From Pseudomonas marginalis (GTDB lineage: Bacteria > Pseudomonadota > Gammaproteobacteria > Pseudomonadales > Pseudomonadaceae), in NCBI RefSeq assembly GCF_001645105.1, contig NZ_LKEG01000026.1:124649-188648 (forward strand): a stretch of 64,000 nucleotides of DNA, in the 5' to 3' direction. Positions 29,743-38,465 of the stretch are shown here, in pieces. Both the position numbers and the translations under genes were made by a program. The notes under the pieces were generated by a model. It saw only the letters and a list, made by a program, of their open reading frames with translations. It was not told the DNA's origin and did not search any database. Numbering within the stretch: position 1 is the stretch's first letter; the number at the start of each line of letters is the position of its first letter.

Positions 29743-30666
29743 TCAGGCCTGCCGGGGCGCGGCGAAAGGCGCGTCCAGCGGGGCGGTGTCAAAGGTGCGC
29801 AGCAGTTCCACGAGGATCTGCGTCGCCGGCCCCAAGGGTTTGTCCTTGTTGGAATACAGGTAGAACGTGGGGTGGCGGCTGCCGCCCTGTTCCAAGGGTA
29901 GCTGCTTGAGCACGCCCTCGGCGAGTTCGCGTTCGATCATGTGCCGAGGCAACCAGGCGAAGCCCAGGCCGCTGCCCACAAAGGCGGCGGCGGTGGCCAG
30001 GCTGCCGACGGTCCAGCGCTGTTCGGCGCCGAGCCAGCCGACGTCGCGCGGTTGCTGGCGGCCGGAGTCGCGGATCACCACCTGCATCTGGCTTTCCAGG
30101 TCCTGGAAGCTCAGTTCGCGGTGCATGCGGTGCAAGGCATGTTCGGGATGGGCCACGGCGACAAACTCTACGTCGCTCATTTCCGTGCCCAGGTAACCGG
30201 GGATGCTGAAGCCGCAGATCGCCAGGTCGGCGACGCCCTCGATCAACAACTCCTCAACGCCCGACAACACCTCTTCACGCAGGCGCACCCGGCAACCACG
30301 GCTTTGCGGCATGAACGCGGTGAGCGCGCGCACGAGGCGTGCGTTCGGATACGCCGCGTCCACCACCAAGCGTACTTCGGCTTCCCAGCCCTGCTCCATA
30401 TGGTGGGCGAGGTCTTCCAGTTGGCTGGCGTTTTTTACCAATTGCCGGGAGCGGCGCAGCAGCACTTCACCGGCGTCGGTGAGGACCGCCTTGCGCCCAT
30501 CGATGCGCAGCAGCGGCACGCCGAGCTGGTCTTGCATGCGGGCCACGGTGTAGCTCACCGAGGATTGCGAACGGTGCAGCGCTTCGGCCGCCTGGGCGAA
30601 GCCACCATGGTCGACCACGGCTTGCAGCGTGCGCCATTGATCGAGGGTAACGCGGGGCGCTTTCAA
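29743..30666 (-). CDS. LysR-type transcriptional regulator
   Basis: A 307-residue LTTR. The N-terminal winged helix is visible in VTLDQWRTLQAVVDHGGFAQ and AAEALHRSQSSVSYTVARMQ; the LysR substrate-binding fold follows to about residue 295. It leads the run hydrolase-ppiA-ABC exporter on the minus strand and is divergent from a small periplasmic protein gene, with only 49 bp between the two starts. LTTRs often control such a divergent neighbour; a T-N11-A type palindrome exists instead upstream of azoR (31065-31082). It corresponds to PA3225 by position. The effector is unknown. Confidence 0.92.
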   Translation of the reverse strand: MKAPRVTLDQWRTLQAVVDHGGFAQAAEALHRSQSSVSYTVARMQDQLGVPLLRIDGRKAVLTDAGEVLLRRSRQLVKNASQLEDLAHHMEQGWEAEVRLVVDAAYPNARLVRALTAFMPQSRGCRVRLREEVLSGVEELLIEGVADLAICGFSIPGYLGTEMSDVEFVAVAHPEHALHRMHRELSFQDLESQMQVVIRDSGRQQPRDVGWLGAEQRWTVGSLATAAAFVGSGLGFAWLPRHMIERELAEGVLKQLPLEQGGSRHPTFYLYSNKDKPLGPATQILVELLRTFDTAPLDAPFAAPRQA

Positions 30667-30715
30667 GATGGGTTCCTCTTGTCCTAAGCTGGCGGTCCTT
30701 ATTGGAGACTGCCGA

Positions 30716-31030
30716 ATGAGAAAATTCTGTTGTGTGTTGCTGGCGCTGCTGCCGATGAGCGCGTTTGCCTACCCCATCGACGTGACTAAAAAGATCGACG
30801 GCGTGAGCATCGATTACACCGCCTCCGATGTGGACGGCGATATCAGTTCGATCCAACTCAATAACTACGGCACCCAGGACGCCGTCTGCTCGGTAATCTT
30901 CACCAACGGCCCGGAAGCGCCGCGTCGCAGAACGGTCACGGTGCCGGCAGGCAAAAGCACCAACACCACGGTCAAGTTCAACCGCGCCATTATCAAGATG
31001 CGCATTGCACTGACCTGCGCACCCAAGTAA
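30716..31030 (+). CDS. Small exported protein, conserved in Pseudomonas
   Basis: A 104-residue protein with a clear signal peptide (MRKFCCVLLALLPMSAFA, cleavage after AFA). The mature part is a compact beta-rich domain with two Cys residues (DAVCSVIF and LTCAPK) that could form a disulphide. I recall database relatives mislabelled 3-phosphoglycerate kinase; nothing in it supports that, since the protein is far too small and is exported. I chose ATG 30716, with GGAG upstream, over a frame opening at 30668 that lacks a signal peptide. Function unknown. Confidence 0.78.
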   Translation: MRKFCCVLLALLPMSAFAYPIDVTKKIDGVSIDYTASDVDGDISSIQLNNYGTQDAVCSVIFTNGPEAPRRRTVTVPAGKSTNTTVKFNRAIIKMRIALTCAPK

Positions 31031-31064
31031 CGCTGCAGCGGAGCATGCCCACGGCGCACTCCGC

Positions 31065-31082
31065 CTATAAACAAATTTATAG
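31065..31082. promoter_or_regulatory. CTATAAA-N4-TTTATAG palindrome upstream of azoR
   Basis: A perfect 7-bp inverted repeat with a CAAA spacer contains an ATAAA-N4-TTTAT core that fits the loose LysR pattern of an AT-rich dyad with T-N11-A. It lies about 100 bp before the azoR start, a reasonable place for a LysR recognition site. The regulator at 29743-30666 is an obvious candidate, by proximity only. Confidence 0.45.
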
Positions 31083-31180
31083 ATGGGTTATAGCAGTTTT
31101 TTGCGCTTTTTAATCGAATTGGCTCTGTTTAATCTTCACTCCATCGACTTACAGCAATTACAGATGGAGCCTACAACGCC

Positions 31181-31780
31181 ATGTCCAATGTTCTGATCAT
31201 CGAAAGCAGTGCCCGCCAGCAGGATTCGATCTCTCGCCAACTGACCCAGCAGTTCATCAGCCAATGGCAGGCCGCCCACCCGGCGGATCAGATCACCGTG
31301 CGTGACGTGGCCCTCAACCCGGTGCCGCACTTGGACGCCAACCTGCTCGGCGGCTGGATGAAGCCGGCGGATCAGCGCAATGGCCACGAACAGGCGTCCC
31401 TGGATCGCTCCAACGAATTGACCGACGAACTGCTGGCCACCGACGTGCTGGTAATGGCCGCGCCGATGTACAACTTCGCCATCCCCAGCACCCTCAAAGC
31501 CTGGCTGGACCATGTGTTGCGGGCCGGCGTGACCTTCAAGTACACCGCCACCGGCCCTCAGGGGCTGCTGACCGGCAAGCGTGCCGTCGTGCTCACCGCT
31601 CGCGGCGGCATCCATACCGGTGCCAGCTCTGATCACCAGGAACCCTACCTGCGTCAGGTCATGGCGTTTATCGGGATTCACGATGTCACGTTCATTCACG
31701 CCGAAGGGGTGAACTTGAGCGGGGACTTCCAGGAGAAGGGCATCAACCACGCCAAGGCGCTGCTGGCACAGGTCGCTTGA
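31181..31780 (+). CDS. azoR: FMN-dependent NADH-azoreductase
   Basis: A 199-residue flavodoxin-fold quinone/azo reductase. Family segments are VLIIESSARQQDSIS for phosphate binding, AAPMYNFAIPSTLKAWLDHV for FMN contact, and TARGGIHTGA in the loop over the flavin. Such enzymes reduce quinones and azo compounds with NAD(P)H and are typically induced by electrophiles. A purine-rich GATGGAG lies upstream of the ATG. It corresponds to azoR3 (PA3223) by neighbourhood. Confidence 0.93.
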   Translation: MSNVLIIESSARQQDSISRQLTQQFISQWQAAHPADQITVRDVALNPVPHLDANLLGGWMKPADQRNGHEQASLDRSNELTDELLATDVLVMAAPMYNFAIPSTLKAWLDHVLRAGVTFKYTATGPQGLLTGKRAVVLTARGGIHTGASSDHQEPYLRQVMAFIGIHDVTFIHAEGVNLSGDFQEKGINHAKALLAQVA

Positions 31781-31885
31781 TCCTTTAATCGCCACATAAT
31801 CGCGCAGTGTTTATATCGCTCCACGCAAACCCTTCAAGTACGCGTAACGAACCTCCCTTTGCACTTTTGCTCCTGAGTGCTACCG

Positions 31886-31920
31886 CCCGACTGACGCTTT
31901 AGCGAGGTCGGGTTTTTTTT
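31886..31920 (+). terminator. Rho-independent terminator
   Basis: CCCGAC and GTCGGG enclose an inner CGCT/AGCG stem, and eight T residues follow. It lies 105 bp after azoR, so the last part of the transcript is either a long 3' untranslated region or a separate small RNA. Confidence 0.85.
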
Positions 31921-31982
31921 ACCCCGAGTTTCTTCACTCGCCGAAAACCTTTAATGTCCCGCCCATTCGAAATGAGGCGCGC

Positions 31983-32852
31983 ATGGGCTACTTACTGGTT
32001 GTCACCCTGATTCAGGCATTTTCCTTCAGCTTGATCGGCGAATACCTCGCCGGTCACGTCGACAGTTACTTCGCGGTGCTGGTGCGTGTGTTGCTGGCCG
32101 GTCTGGTGTTTATCCCACTGACCCGCTGGCGCTCGGTAGAACCGGCGTTCATGCGGGGCATGCTGGTGATCGGCGCGCTGCAGTTTGGCGTGACCTACGT
32201 GTGCCTGTACCTGAGCTTTCGCGTGCTCACGGTGCCGGAGGTGTTGCTGTTCACCATCCTCACGCCGTTGCACGTGACCCTGATCGAAGACGCCCTGAAC
32301 CGGCGCTTCAACCCTTGGGCGCTGATCGCCGCGCTGGTCGCGGTGGCGGGCGCGGCGGTGATCCGTTTCGACCAGATCACCCCGCACTTCCTCGGAGGCT
32401 TCCTGCTGCTGCAACTGGCCAACTTCACCTATGCCGCCGGGCAAGTGATGTACAAACACTTGGTGGCGCGTCACCCGAGCGACCTGCCGCACTACCGACG
32501 CTTCGGTTATTTCTACCTGGGCGCGTTGCTGGTGGTATTGCCGGCATTCCTGCTGTTCGGCAAAGCCAACTTCCTGCCTGAAGCGCCGCTGCAATGGGGT
32601 GTGTTGGTGTTCCTCGGGTTGGTCAGCACTGCGCTGGGCATGTACTGGTGGAACAAGGGGGCTTGCCTGGTGCAGGGCGGCACCCTGGCGGTGATGAACA
32701 ACCTGCATGTGCCGGTGGGGTTGCTGCTGAACCTGCTGATCTGGAACCAGCACGAGCCGTTGGGGCGACTGGCATTGGGTGGGTTGGTGATTCTGGCGGC
32801 GGTGTGGATCAGTCGGTTGGGCGTGAAGGCGCCCAACCGCTCCGTGGTTTAG
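31983..32852 (+). CDS. DMT (EamA) family transporter, carboxylate/amino acid/amine type
   Basis: A 289-residue protein with ten hydrophobic segments in two EamA repeats; TYVCLYLSFRVLTVPEVLL and TYAAGQVMYKHL are typical of the carboxylate/amino acid/amine subgroup. GAGG stands six bases before the ATG. The substrate is not predictable. Its stop codon overlaps the stop of the convergent MscS gene by two bases. Confidence 0.86.
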   Translation: MGYLLVVTLIQAFSFSLIGEYLAGHVDSYFAVLVRVLLAGLVFIPLTRWRSVEPAFMRGMLVIGALQFGVTYVCLYLSFRVLTVPEVLLFTILTPLHVTLIEDALNRRFNPWALIAALVAVAGAAVIRFDQITPHFLGGFLLLQLANFTYAAGQVMYKHLVARHPSDLPHYRRFGYFYLGALLVVLPAFLLFGKANFLPEAPLQWGVLVFLGLVSTALGMYWWNKGACLVQGGTLAVMNNLHVPVGLLLNLLIWNQHEPLGRLALGGLVILAAVWISRLGVKAPNRSVV

Positions 32853-34147
32853 CCAGCGCGACTTTCAGGGGCCGGCAAATGACTGGCCCCCAACACCGCC
32901 GGCAACACCGCCGCGCGCAAGTCATTCCCACTCGGCTGCTGATACAAACTCAAGCCAAATTCCGGCAACACCGCGAGCAGGTAATCAAAAATATCCCCCT
33001 GGATCCGCTCGTAATCCGCCCACGCCGTGGTGCGGGTAAAGCAGTAGATTTCCAGCGGCACGCCCTGGGCGGTGGTCTGCATCTGGCGCACCATGCAGGT
33101 CATGTTCGGCTGGATGTCCGGATGGCTTTTCAGGTAGGCCAGGGCGTAGGCGCGAAAGGTGCCGAGGTTGGTCATGCGGCGGCGGTTGGCCGACAGCTGT
33201 GCGCTGTGGCCCTGGGCTTCGTTCCAGGCCTTGAGCTCAGCCTGCTTGCGCCCGATGTAGTCGGTGAGCAGGTGCACCTGGGTCATGCGCAGTTCTTCGT
33301 CGTCGCGCAGGAAGCGCACGCCGCTGGCGTCGATAAACAGGCTGCGCTTGATGCGCCGTCCGCCGGAGGCCTGCATGCCGCGCCAGTTCTTGAACGACTC
33401 GGACATCAGGCGCCAGGTAGGGATGGAGACGATGGTCTTGTCGAAATTCTGCACCTTGACCGTGTGCAGGGTGATGTCCACGACATCGCCGTCGGCGCCG
33501 ACCTGGGGCATCTCGATCCAGTCGCCGACCCGCAGCATGTCGTTGCTGGTCAACTGCACGCTGGCGACGAACGACAGCAGCGTGTCCTTGTACACCAACA
33601 GGATCACCGCTGACATGGCGCCAAGACCCGACAGCAGCAACAGCGGCGAACGGTCGATCAGGGTGGCGACGATGATGATTGCGCCAAACACGAACAGCAC
33701 CATCTTCGCCAACTGCACGTAGCCCTTGATCGAGCGGGTGCGGGCGTGTTCGGTGCGGGCGTAGATGTCCAGCAGGGCGCTGAGCAGGGCGCTCATGGCC
33801 AGTACCAGGAACAGGATGGTCAGCGCCAAGGCCACGTTGCCGATAAACAGGATGGCGGTCTTGCTCAGGTCCGGCACCAGGTACAGGCCGAATTGGATCA
33901 CCAGCGAGGGCGTCATCTGTGCCAGGCGATGGAAGACTTTGTTGTGCCGCAGGTCATTGAGCCAATGCAGGGCCGGTTGCCGGCCGAGCAGTTTGATGGC
34001 GTGGAGGATGAGGTAACGTGCCACTCGTCCAAGCAATAGAGCCACCACCAACAACACCACAAAACCGAGGCTGGCATGCAGCAGCGGGTGTTCATCGAGG
34101 GCGCCCCAGAGGTCTTGGACGTTGAGCCAGAGCTGTTTGATATCCAT
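32849..34147 (-). CDS. MscS-family mechanosensitive ion channel (YbdG-like)
   Basis: A 432-residue channel protein. About five membrane helices (VVLLVVALLLGRVARYLIL first) lead to the MscS pore and beta-domain: GLGAMSAVILLVYKDTLLSF is the pore-lining helix, then SNDMLRVGDWIEMPQVGADG and VVDITLHTVKVQNFDKTIVS form the beta barrel. This matches the YbdG/MscM-like subgroup, which opens under hypo-osmotic stress. I chose ATG 34147 (MDIKQLWLNV); the upstream extension to 34237 has no membrane character. The downstream end collides with the transporter gene on the other strand. Confidence 0.92.
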   Translation of the reverse strand: MDIKQLWLNVQDLWGALDEHPLLHASLGFVVLLVVALLLGRVARYLILHAIKLLGRQPALHWLNDLRHNKVFHRLAQMTPSLVIQFGLYLVPDLSKTAILFIGNVALALTILFLVLAMSALLSALLDIYARTEHARTRSIKGYVQLAKMVLFVFGAIIIVATLIDRSPLLLLSGLGAMSAVILLVYKDTLLSFVASVQLTSNDMLRVGDWIEMPQVGADGDVVDITLHTVKVQNFDKTIVSIPTWRLMSESFKNWRGMQASGGRRIKRSLFIDASGVRFLRDDEELRMTQVHLLTDYIGRKQAELKAWNEAQGHSAQLSANRRRMTNLGTFRAYALAYLKSHPDIQPNMTCMVRQMQTTAQGVPLEIYCFTRTTAWADYERIQGDIFDYLLAVLPEFGLSLYQQPSGNDLRAAVLPAVLGASHLPAPESRAG

Positions 34148-34340
34148 GGGTGAAACCGATTCTTCTATGGGACAAGACGGGGCGATTAGAGCATTTAAGT
34201 GCAACAAAGTTGATGTCATGGACAAATGCCCTGACAAAAAAGCGCCTGAATGACACCGTTCGCGTAAAGAAACTCGGTTTGGACGGCCGAAACCGGTACC
34301 CTATGCAGCTGATTTTTTGTATTTCTTCGAGGTAGCACCC

Positions 34341-35687
34341 GTGTTTTCCCAATTCGCCCTGCACGAACGCCTGCTCAAAGCCGTGGCCGAGCTTAAATTT
34401 GTCGAGCCTACGCCGGTGCAAGCAGCGGCCATCCCGCTCGCGCTCGAAGGGCGTGACCTGCGGGTGACGGCTCAAACCGGGAGTGGCAAGACCGCCGCTT
34501 TCGTCCTGCCGATTTTGAATCGCCTGATCGGCCCGGCCAAAGTCCGCGTCAGCATCAAGACCCTGATCCTGCTGCCGACCCGCGAGCTGGCCCAGCAGAC
34601 CTTGAAGGAAGTGGAGCGTTTCTCGCAGTTCACCTTCATCAAGTCCGGCCTGATCACCGGCGGTGAAGACTTCAAGGTGCAGGCCGCCATGCTGCGCAAG
34701 GTGCCGGACATCCTGATCGGCACCCCAGGCCGCATGATCGAGCAGCTCAACGCCGGCAACCTCGACCTCAAGGAAGTCGAAGTGCTGGTGCTCGACGAAG
34801 CCGACCGCATGCTCGACATGGGGTTTGCCGATGACGTGCAGCGCCTGGTGGCCGAGTGCATCAATCGCCAGCAGACCATGCTGTTCTCCGCCACCACCGG
34901 CGGTTCCACCCTGCGCGAGATGGTCGCCAAGGTGCTGAACAACCCTGAGCACCTGCAGGTCAACAACGTCAGCGACCTCAACGCGACCACGCGCCAGCAG
35001 ATCGTCACGGCTGATCACAATGTGCACAAAGAGCAGATCCTCAACTGGCTGTTGGCCAACGAGACCTATCAGAAAGCCATCGTGTTCACCAATACCCGCG
35101 CTGCCGCCGACCGTATCTACGGCCGCCTGGTTGCCCAGGAATACAAGGCGTTCGTGCTGCACGGCGAGAAAGACCAGAAGGACCGCAAGCTGGCCATCGA
35201 CCGCCTCAAGGCCGGCGGTGTGAAGATCCTCGTGGCCACCGACGTTGCCGCGCGCGGCCTGGACGTGGACGGCCTGGACCTGGTGATCAACTTCGATATG
35301 CCACGCAGTGGCGACGAATATGTGCACCGCATCGGCCGTACCGGGCGTGCCGGCAATGATGGCCTGGCGATCTCGCTGATCTGCCATGGCGACTGGAACC
35401 TGATGTCGAGCATCGAGCGCTACCTCAAGCAGTCGTTCGAGCGTCGCACCATCAAGGAAGTCAAAGGCACCTACACCGGGCCGAAGAAGGTCAAGGCATC
35501 GGGCAAGGCCGTTGGCGTGAAAAAGAAAAAGACCGACGCCAAGGGCGACAAGAAAAAGGCCGGCGCCAAGTCGCCGACCAAACGCAAGATTGCCAACCGG
35601 CCGAAGACCGACAACCTGTCGCTCGTCAGCAAGGATGGCATGGCGCCACTCAAGCGCCGCAAGCCGGAAGCGCCGGCTGCTGAATAA
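34341..35687 (+). CDS. DEAD-box ATP-dependent RNA helicase
   Basis: A 448-residue helicase with all core motifs: AQTGSGKT (44-51), PTREL (79-83), DEAD (152-155), SAT (about 175), and HRIGRTGRAG near residue 335. The last 80 residues are a lysine-rich, RNA-binding tail (KKKKTDAKGDKKKAGAK). GTG at 34341 (MFSQFALHERLL), with GAGG upstream, is the probable start; an in-frame ATG at 34317 would include the ribosome-binding site. It resembles RhlE/SrmB-type helicases used in ribosome assembly and cold growth. PA3950 is the PAO1 counterpart by neighbourhood. Confidence 0.94.
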   Translation: MFSQFALHERLLKAVAELKFVEPTPVQAAAIPLALEGRDLRVTAQTGSGKTAAFVLPILNRLIGPAKVRVSIKTLILLPTRELAQQTLKEVERFSQFTFIKSGLITGGEDFKVQAAMLRKVPDILIGTPGRMIEQLNAGNLDLKEVEVLVLDEADRMLDMGFADDVQRLVAECINRQQTMLFSATTGGSTLREMVAKVLNNPEHLQVNNVSDLNATTRQQIVTADHNVHKEQILNWLLANETYQKAIVFTNTRAAADRIYGRLVAQEYKAFVLHGEKDQKDRKLAIDRLKAGGVKILVATDVAARGLDVDGLDLVINFDMPRSGDEYVHRIGRTGRAGNDGLAISLICHGDWNLMSSIERYLKQSFERRTIKEVKGTYTGPKKVKASGKAVGVKKKKTDAKGDKKKAGAKSPTKRKIANRPKTDNLSLVSKDGMAPLKRRKPEAPAAE

Positions 35688-35702
35688 GGCTTGAGTGATA
35701 TG

Positions 35703-35730
35703 AAAAAACCGGACGTTTGTCCGGTTTTTT
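35703..35730. terminator. Bidirectional terminator
   Basis: AAAAAACCGGAC, GTTT, GTCCGGTTTTTT forms a strong stem flanked by A- and T-runs, so it can end both the helicase transcript (plus) and the convergent small gene (minus). Confidence 0.92.
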
Positions 35731-35737
35731 TATGCCA

Positions 35738-36013
35738 TCAGCTTTTGGCTTTGGCCGCTGCTTCCTTGAGCTCCTTGAGGCGGGCGTCGATCAACTGGCA
35801 TTTATCGGGGAACTCAGCGCTTTCGGTATCCAGGTCCATCTTCTGCAGCTCGTCGTTCATCTCCTTGGCCTTGGTCGGGTTCTGTTCGGTCAGCTTGGCC
35901 ACTTCCTGCGCCAGTTGCTCGCGCTTGGCCGTGGCTTCGTCGGGCGTGCAGGCCCAAGCGGGCAGGGCGGCGGTTAGCGTGGCGACGATGGCCAGGTTCA
36001 TCAGGGTTTTCAT
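35738..36013 (-). CDS. Small exported helical protein
   Basis: A 91-residue protein with a signal peptide (MKTLMNLAIVATLTAALPAWA) and a mature domain that is almost entirely charged helix. It contains two Cys residues (ACTPDEA and DKCQLID) that may form a disulphide. It resembles small Pseudomonas periplasmic proteins of unknown role. A purine-rich AAGGAGG precedes the ATG. It shares the bidirectional terminator with the helicase gene. Confidence 0.75.
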   Translation of the reverse strand: MKTLMNLAIVATLTAALPAWACTPDEATAKREQLAQEVAKLTEQNPTKAKEMNDELQKMDLDTESAEFPDKCQLIDARLKELKEAAAKAKS

Positions 36014-36166
36014 GGGCAGACCTCCTTGGCGGTTATGTGCTGTTGAGGCCGCGAACGTCTGGAAAGTTCAGAGAAATGACGTCCGTCTATTCGGCTGAAC
36101 GGCCAGTGACGCGGCCTGTCACAACCTTGACGGGCTACTTTCCACCAGCCTGCAGGAGGAATCAGG

Positions 36167-36556
36167 ATGACGACTTACAACTGGGATCTGATCGAACGTC
36201 TGCTGCATGAAGTGCAGAACGGCGAGGGCAGCTTCGCCCCGCGCAAATACGCCGAGCAGGAAGCGGCCGAAAAGGCCACGGCGGGCGAGTCCACCGGCAA
36301 CCTGGATGCGCTGAAGAAGACGGCGGCAGATTATGAAGCGCTGCTGTTCAAGCGTGGCTTTATTGAGTCGCGCCCTGAGGAAGAGGGCGGAAATGGCGAG
36401 AATTTCATCCTCACTCCGTTGGGCGCACAACTGTTGGCGCTGATCGACAGTTCGATTCCCGGCAATGATCACCCGCGTCAGGTGCTGGATGAGCAGGCGG
36501 ACGCGCTGGATCCGGCGACCTTTGCCGAGGTGGCTTCCAAGGCTCAGATTGCCTGA
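36167..36556 (+). CDS. DUF2513-like winged-helix protein
   Basis: A 129-residue protein beginning MTTYNWDLIERLLHEVQNGE, followed by a charged segment and YEALLFKRGFIESRPEEEGG and FILTPLGAQLLALID, the pattern of a winged-helix reader such as DUF2513 (a first helix YNWDLI and a C-terminal 'LT..G...L' wing). It may bind DNA, but no regulated gene is evident. AGGAGG precedes the ATG. Family assignment is tentative; that it is a real gene is likely from codon use and ribosome-binding site. Confidence 0.75.
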   Translation: MTTYNWDLIERLLHEVQNGEGSFAPRKYAEQEAAEKATAGESTGNLDALKKTAADYEALLFKRGFIESRPEEEGGNGENFILTPLGAQLLALIDSSIPGNDHPRQVLDEQADALDPATFAEVASKAQIA

Positions 36557-36573
36557 TCGGCCACTGTGCTCAT

Positions 36574-36608
36574 CTAATGTGGGCGGGGGCCAGCCCCTCT
36601 CACATTAG
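36574..36608. terminator. Compact REP-like hairpin between convergent genes
   Basis: CTAATGTGGGCGGGGGCCAG pairs with its opposite arm ending in CTCTCACATTAG, forming a near-symmetric hairpin of about 35 bases. It resembles a class B REP shortened to one palindrome. It overlaps the stop codon of the minus-strand lipoprotein gene, so it can terminate both convergent transcripts. Confidence 0.65.
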
Positions 36609-37471
36609 CTTGCGCTGCCCTTGAGGCATTTCAGTGCCTTGAAGTCGCTGCGTACGCCGTCGATTTTTTGCGTCAGTTTCAGGCGCTGTTGCACGCTGCT
36701 TTGCGCCATCAGGTCGACGATCAGGCTGCGTGCCGCCGCTTCCGTCTCGGCGTAGGCGACGCGGTACTCCGGCGTCCACAGGCTTTCCCGGTCCACCAGC
36801 AGTTGCTGCATTTTCTGCGGGAAGTCGGCGCTCTGGCGTTGCTTCACGGCGTCGATAAATTGCGCCTGCCAATGCGCGCGGTTACCGATCCATTGCTGGT
36901 TTTGCTCACCCAGGCTGATAGACCAGGCCGTGACGCGGTTTTTCTGGCTATCGCTCAGCGGCCCCATCCACGCATCCAGGCGTTTATTCATGCGCTCGGC
37001 GCGTTCTTGGATCTGCTTGGCCAGCGGTGGCTTGAGGTACTCGTCCTGGCGCTTGCGCAGGTCCTTGGCCAACGCGTCGTTCATCTCTTTGACCTGTTGA
37101 TCGTCCAGCCCCTGCAACAACCCGATGGCTGACGGTGTGACCTCGCGGGCGACCTCGGCGATGGCCTCCTTGGCCTCTACGGTGCGCGTCTGCAAGGCCG
37201 CGTCGGTAACCTGGTTGTCGTCGACCATCTGCTGCAGGCGGTCCAGCCAGTCCAGGTAGCCCGGCAGTTGTGTGGTGCAATGCCAAGCCAGGTGCTCCTT
37301 GAGCTTGTCGTTGAACCAGCTCTTCTGCCCGGCGTTCATGTCCAGGTAGTCGTTGAGGGTCCAGGGAATGATCACGTCCAGGTTGCGATAGGCCAGGCCT
37401 ACGCGATTGCAGCCGGCGAGCACCAGGCTCAGGGTCAGCAGTACGACGAGTAATTTGAGCCGACGCAGCAT
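36605..37471 (-). CDS. DUF6279-type lipoprotein
   Basis: A 288-residue lipoprotein: the signal peptide ends LTLSLVLAGC with a lipobox Cys at about residue 20. The mature protein is helical, with the conserved start GLAYRNLDVIIPWTLNDYLD and long Gln/Lys/Glu helices. This matches the proteobacterial lipoprotein family DUF6279, of unknown function, probably anchored in the outer membrane. I chose ATG 37471, with AAGGA upstream, instead of a frame from 37501 that would bury the signal peptide. Confidence 0.86.
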   Translation of the reverse strand: MLRRLKLLVVLLTLSLVLAGCNRVGLAYRNLDVIIPWTLNDYLDMNAGQKSWFNDKLKEHLAWHCTTQLPGYLDWLDRLQQMVDDNQVTDAALQTRTVEAKEAIAEVAREVTPSAIGLLQGLDDQQVKEMNDALAKDLRKRQDEYLKPPLAKQIQERAERMNKRLDAWMGPLSDSQKNRVTAWSISLGEQNQQWIGNRAHWQAQFIDAVKQRQSADFPQKMQQLLVDRESLWTPEYRVAYAETEAAARSLIVDLMAQSSVQQRLKLTQKIDGVRSDFKALKCLKGSAS

Positions 37472-37536
37472 GGGCGGGTCCTTCGCAATGTGGGTTATCA
37501 CATGTGAGCCTGCGCGGGGGGCGACAGTTCAGCCGA

Positions 37537-38259
37537 TTAATAAAACGACCGCGCCGCCTTCAGCGTCAACAGACCATCGCATTGCGAATTGTGTCCGGAA
37601 TAGGCCGAGCAGTCCCCGCCGCTGAGGCTGGAGTCGCTGTAGATGAGGTTAAGGTCAACGCCCATCCATTCTCGGGAGAATTGCACCGACCAGTCGCTGA
37701 AGCTGCGAATGGAGCCGCCGTCCACCGAGACCGGCGTGCCCAACTGATGCGTGGTGTATTTCATGCTGACGCCAATACCGAAAGGCTGGGTGCCACCCAG
37801 GTCGGCGAACAGTGTGCTGTCCTGGCGATCCGGATCGTTGCTGAAGGAGGCACCGAAGCGATTACCCAGCAGGTTCAGGCCGCCGTAGAACTCCTGGCTG
37901 TCGAGCGGGCTGAGCTTGGGGTAGCTGTAGTGGATCAAGCCGACTTCATAGCCCAGGGTCTGGTCGAAAGGGTGTTTGAAGCCCATGTAGGAATCGACTT
38001 CAAGGGTGCTGGCCGAGGACAGGCCCATGTTCGGTGAGAACTGACCGAAATACAGGCCGCTGTCATGACTCAGGTCCAGCCCGCCGTGGAACGAGTCGCT
38101 GCCGGGAGACGTCGGCTTGACCAGGCCCTGGGCCATGCTGCGGCTGGGGGTGGTGCCCAATTTCAGGTCGAAGTCGCCCAGTTCACGCTGGAATATTTGC
38201 GCTTGGGCAAGGGGGCACGCGACAAGGGCGCTGACCAGAAAAATGCACGGTTTGAGCAT
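37537..38259 (-). CDS. TorF-family putative porin
   Basis: A 240-residue exported beta-barrel protein. The signal peptide is MLKPCIFLVSALVACPLAQA. The mature part alternates hydrophobic and polar strands (LSHDSGLYFGQFSPNM, FGIGVSMKYTTHQLG) and ends with an aromatic residue (RSFY), as outer-membrane proteins do. It fits TIGR02001 (TorF-like), whose cargo is unknown. It lies 66 bp upstream of the lipoprotein gene on the same strand. Confidence 0.83.
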   Translation of the reverse strand: MLKPCIFLVSALVACPLAQAQIFQRELGDFDLKLGTTPSRSMAQGLVKPTSPGSDSFHGGLDLSHDSGLYFGQFSPNMGLSSASTLEVDSYMGFKHPFDQTLGYEVGLIHYSYPKLSPLDSQEFYGGLNLLGNRFGASFSNDPDRQDSTLFADLGGTQPFGIGVSMKYTTHQLGTPVSVDGGSIRSFSDWSVQFSREWMGVDLNLIYSDSSLSGGDCSAYSGHNSQCDGLLTLKAARSFY

Positions 38260-38465
38260 GCTTCACTCCATGAAAAGCGAGGAGCAGTGACGAAGGAATC
38301 GGGCAGATGCCCGTGCTAGACGTGTGCAAGGATACCGGCGAATGTCGGGAGGTGAGGCCCGTTCGTCGATTAGCGCTAATGGAAAATAGGCAGCGAGGGT
38401 ATTTCGGGCTCTAGTCCTAGCGCCTTGAAGGCAAGACGCTTAGGGACCAGTGGTGTTGCGCGGTG

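Noticed and set aside
30668-30715. Upstream extension of the small exported protein
   Set aside because: It would precede and hide a clear signal peptide and overlaps the divergent LysR promoter.
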